From NCBI GenBank assembly GCA_024762485.1, contig JANTHH010000167.1, positions 1 through 6,063 on the forward strand: 6,063 nt of DNA, given 5' to 3'. Below are positions 5,544 to 6,063 of the stretch, piece after piece. Made by a program: the position numbers and the translations under genes. The notes beneath the pieces are model-generated. The model worked only from the letters and a program-made list of their open reading frames with translations. It ran no database searches and had not been told where the DNA came from. The stretch's first letter is position 1, and every line of letters starts with the position of its first letter. This stretch comes from Chromatiales bacterium. Lineage in GTDB: Bacteria > Pseudomonadota > Gammaproteobacteria > Chromatiales > Chromatiaceae.

Positions 5544-5601
5544 TATTGGCGCCAGCCACATATCACGATATTCGTGCCGTCCACATAATCAGCTGTTATA
5601 C
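5533..5601 (+). other. attI recombination site with paired direct repeats
   Basis: The insertion core GTTATAC is at 5595-5601, with crossover between G5595 and T5596. Upstream, ACATATCGCAATATT (5533-5547) and ACATATCACGATATT (5558-5572) form a 15-bp direct repeat with two mismatches and a 25-bp period. An 8-bp palindrome TGGCGCCA (5547-5554) lies between them. In class 1 integrons, attI1 has two direct repeats (DR1, DR2) near the core that bind extra IntI molecules; by analogy these are candidate accessory binding sites. Position next to intI and the exact match of the core to the attC R'' box support attI. The outer boundary is a guess. Confidence 0.75.
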
Positions 5602-6060
5602 GTAAAAGGAAAAACAATGATCCGCATCTACGGCATAAATGAAAAGCTCAACCCAATTAGGGCGAAGCTCTCAGATGTCATTAATCAGTGCATGGTTGAT
5701 GCTATTTCATTTCCTGACAATAAACGCGCTCACAGATTCATCCCAATGGATAAAGAGGACTATTTTTATCCAGAAGGAAGAACAGATGCCTATACAGTGA
5801 TTGAAATATCAATGATGGAAGGTCGCTCTGTAGATGCGAAGAAAAGTCTTATTCATTTACTGTTTGAGCGAATCGAAACCGAAGTTGGAATATCGCCAAT
5901 TGATATAGAAATCACAATTTCTGAGGCACCCGCATGTAATTGGGGATTTAGGGGTATCACAGGCGATGAGGCAAAACTTAACTACAAGGTAAACGTATAA
6001 CAAGTCGCTCGTTCGGACGCAAACTTCGCTGCGCTTCGTTTGCGCCGCACAGCTCAAACG
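5596..6060 (+). mobile_element. Integron gene cassette 1 (465 bp)
   Basis: The cassette runs from TTATAC after the attI crossover point to the G of the attC GTTA core. It holds one gene with a 21-bp leader and a 3' attC, a typical compact cassette. Base composition is much more AT-rich than intI or the flanking chromosome, consistent with separate origin. The 5' core GTTATAC is the exact reverse complement of the R'' box GTATAAC (5995-6001), as required if both ends once belonged to one circular cassette. Confidence 0.9.
5617..6000 (+). CDS. Tautomerase-like cassette protein lacking the N-terminal proline
   Basis: The 127-residue product begins MIRIYGINEK. AAGGA (5606-5610) lies 6 nt before the ATG, which excludes the longer frame that opens inside the attI region. 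The pattern resembles the Tautomerase_2/4-oxalocrotonate-tautomerase-like family: a helix near 16-30, a central strand YTVIEISMMEGRS (59-71), the helix DAKKSLIHLLFERIETEVG (73-91), ISPIDIEITISE (92-103), and NWGFRG (108-113). Similar proteins occur in integron cassettes. Family enzymes use Pro1, exposed after Met removal, as the catalytic base; here residue 2 is Ile and no upstream Met-Pro start exists, so classical tautomerase chemistry is doubtful. There is no signal peptide or membrane segment. The TAA stop lies inside the attC R'' box. Expression probably relies on a promoter in intI or attI, which I could not pinpoint. Confidence 0.82.
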   Translation: MIRIYGINEKLNPIRAKLSDVINQCMVDAISFPDNKRAHRFIPMDKEDYFYPEGRTDAYTVIEISMMEGRSVDAKKSLIHLLFERIETEVGISPIDIEITISEAPACNWGFRGITGDEAKLNYKVNV

Positions 6061-6063
6061 TTA
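5995..6063 (+). other. attC site of cassette 1 (last bases cut by window edge)
   Basis: R'' is GTATAAC (5995-6001); the R' core starts at G6060 (GTTA...), of which only four bases are in the window. The arms fold: CGGACGCAAAC (6014-6024) pairs with GTTTGCGCCG (6038-6047), leaving one A (6017) unpaired, which fits the extrahelical bases that orient IntI on the bottom strand. The terminal loop region is 13 nt (6025-6037). The outer part, TAACAAGTCGCTCGTT with CAGCTCAAACGTTA, is imperfectly paired as usual for attC. Total length, about 66-72 nt, is within the normal range. Confidence 0.92.

Noticed and set aside
5476..5616. N-terminal extension of the cassette protein upstream to 5476
   Set aside because: It would start outside the cassette in attI; the ATG at 5617 has a good ribosome binding site and starts at the family-like MIRIYG.
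5478..5616. LexA (SOS) box controlling intI
   Set aside because: Many integrases are SOS-controlled, but no CTG-N10-CAG match was found on reading this interval; CTGTTATACGTAAAAG at 5593-5608 has only the left half.

Overview
The window looks like GC-rich proteobacterial chromosome, most likely gammaproteobacterial. This rests on the GC-biased codon use, a YgfZ-type protein, a tRNA-Ser with encoded CCA, and a chromosomal-type integron integrase. I cannot name a genus; a Chromatiales-like sulfur or halophilic gammaproteobacterium is only a guess. The last ~480 bases are clearly more AT-rich than the rest, as expected for an integron gene cassette of foreign origin.

Layout, left to right. (1) 1-1582, minus strand: a small cupin-fold protein followed, 39 bp downstream in its direction of transcription, by ygfZ, which runs off the left edge of the window. 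(2) 1632-3446, plus strand, divergent from the cupin gene: an exoribonuclease of the RNase II/R (RNB) family with an unusual N-terminus. (3) 3447-4094: no protein gene. It holds a likely stable-RNA promoter and three successive copies of the start of a tRNA-Ser(CGA) gene. Copy A stops in the D-arm, copy B stops in the T-loop, and copy C (3870-3959) is intact. The gaps after A and B are filled with short, very stable hairpins. A strong bidirectional terminator follows copy C. (4) 4095-5477, minus strand: an integron integrase (IntI) with all tyrosine-recombinase catalytic residues and the IntI-specific insertion, plus an N-terminal extension of about 140 residues. (5) 5478-5601: the integrase promoter and attI, with a pair of 15-bp direct repeats upstream of the recombination core. 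(6) 5596-6060: the first gene cassette, carrying a tautomerase-like protein and ending in an attC site. The last three bases (TTA) begin the next cassette or downstream sequence.

The integron is the main biological system here: intI, attI and cassette lie in the classical head-to-head layout, and the cassette boundaries can be set to the base because the 5' core (GTTATAC) and the attC R'' box (GTATAAC) are exact reverse complements. The less explained part is the broken tRNA-Ser cluster beside it, with its chain of compact hairpins. The left half is ordinary housekeeping sequence with an RNA-processing flavour (RNB nuclease, YgfZ, tRNA).
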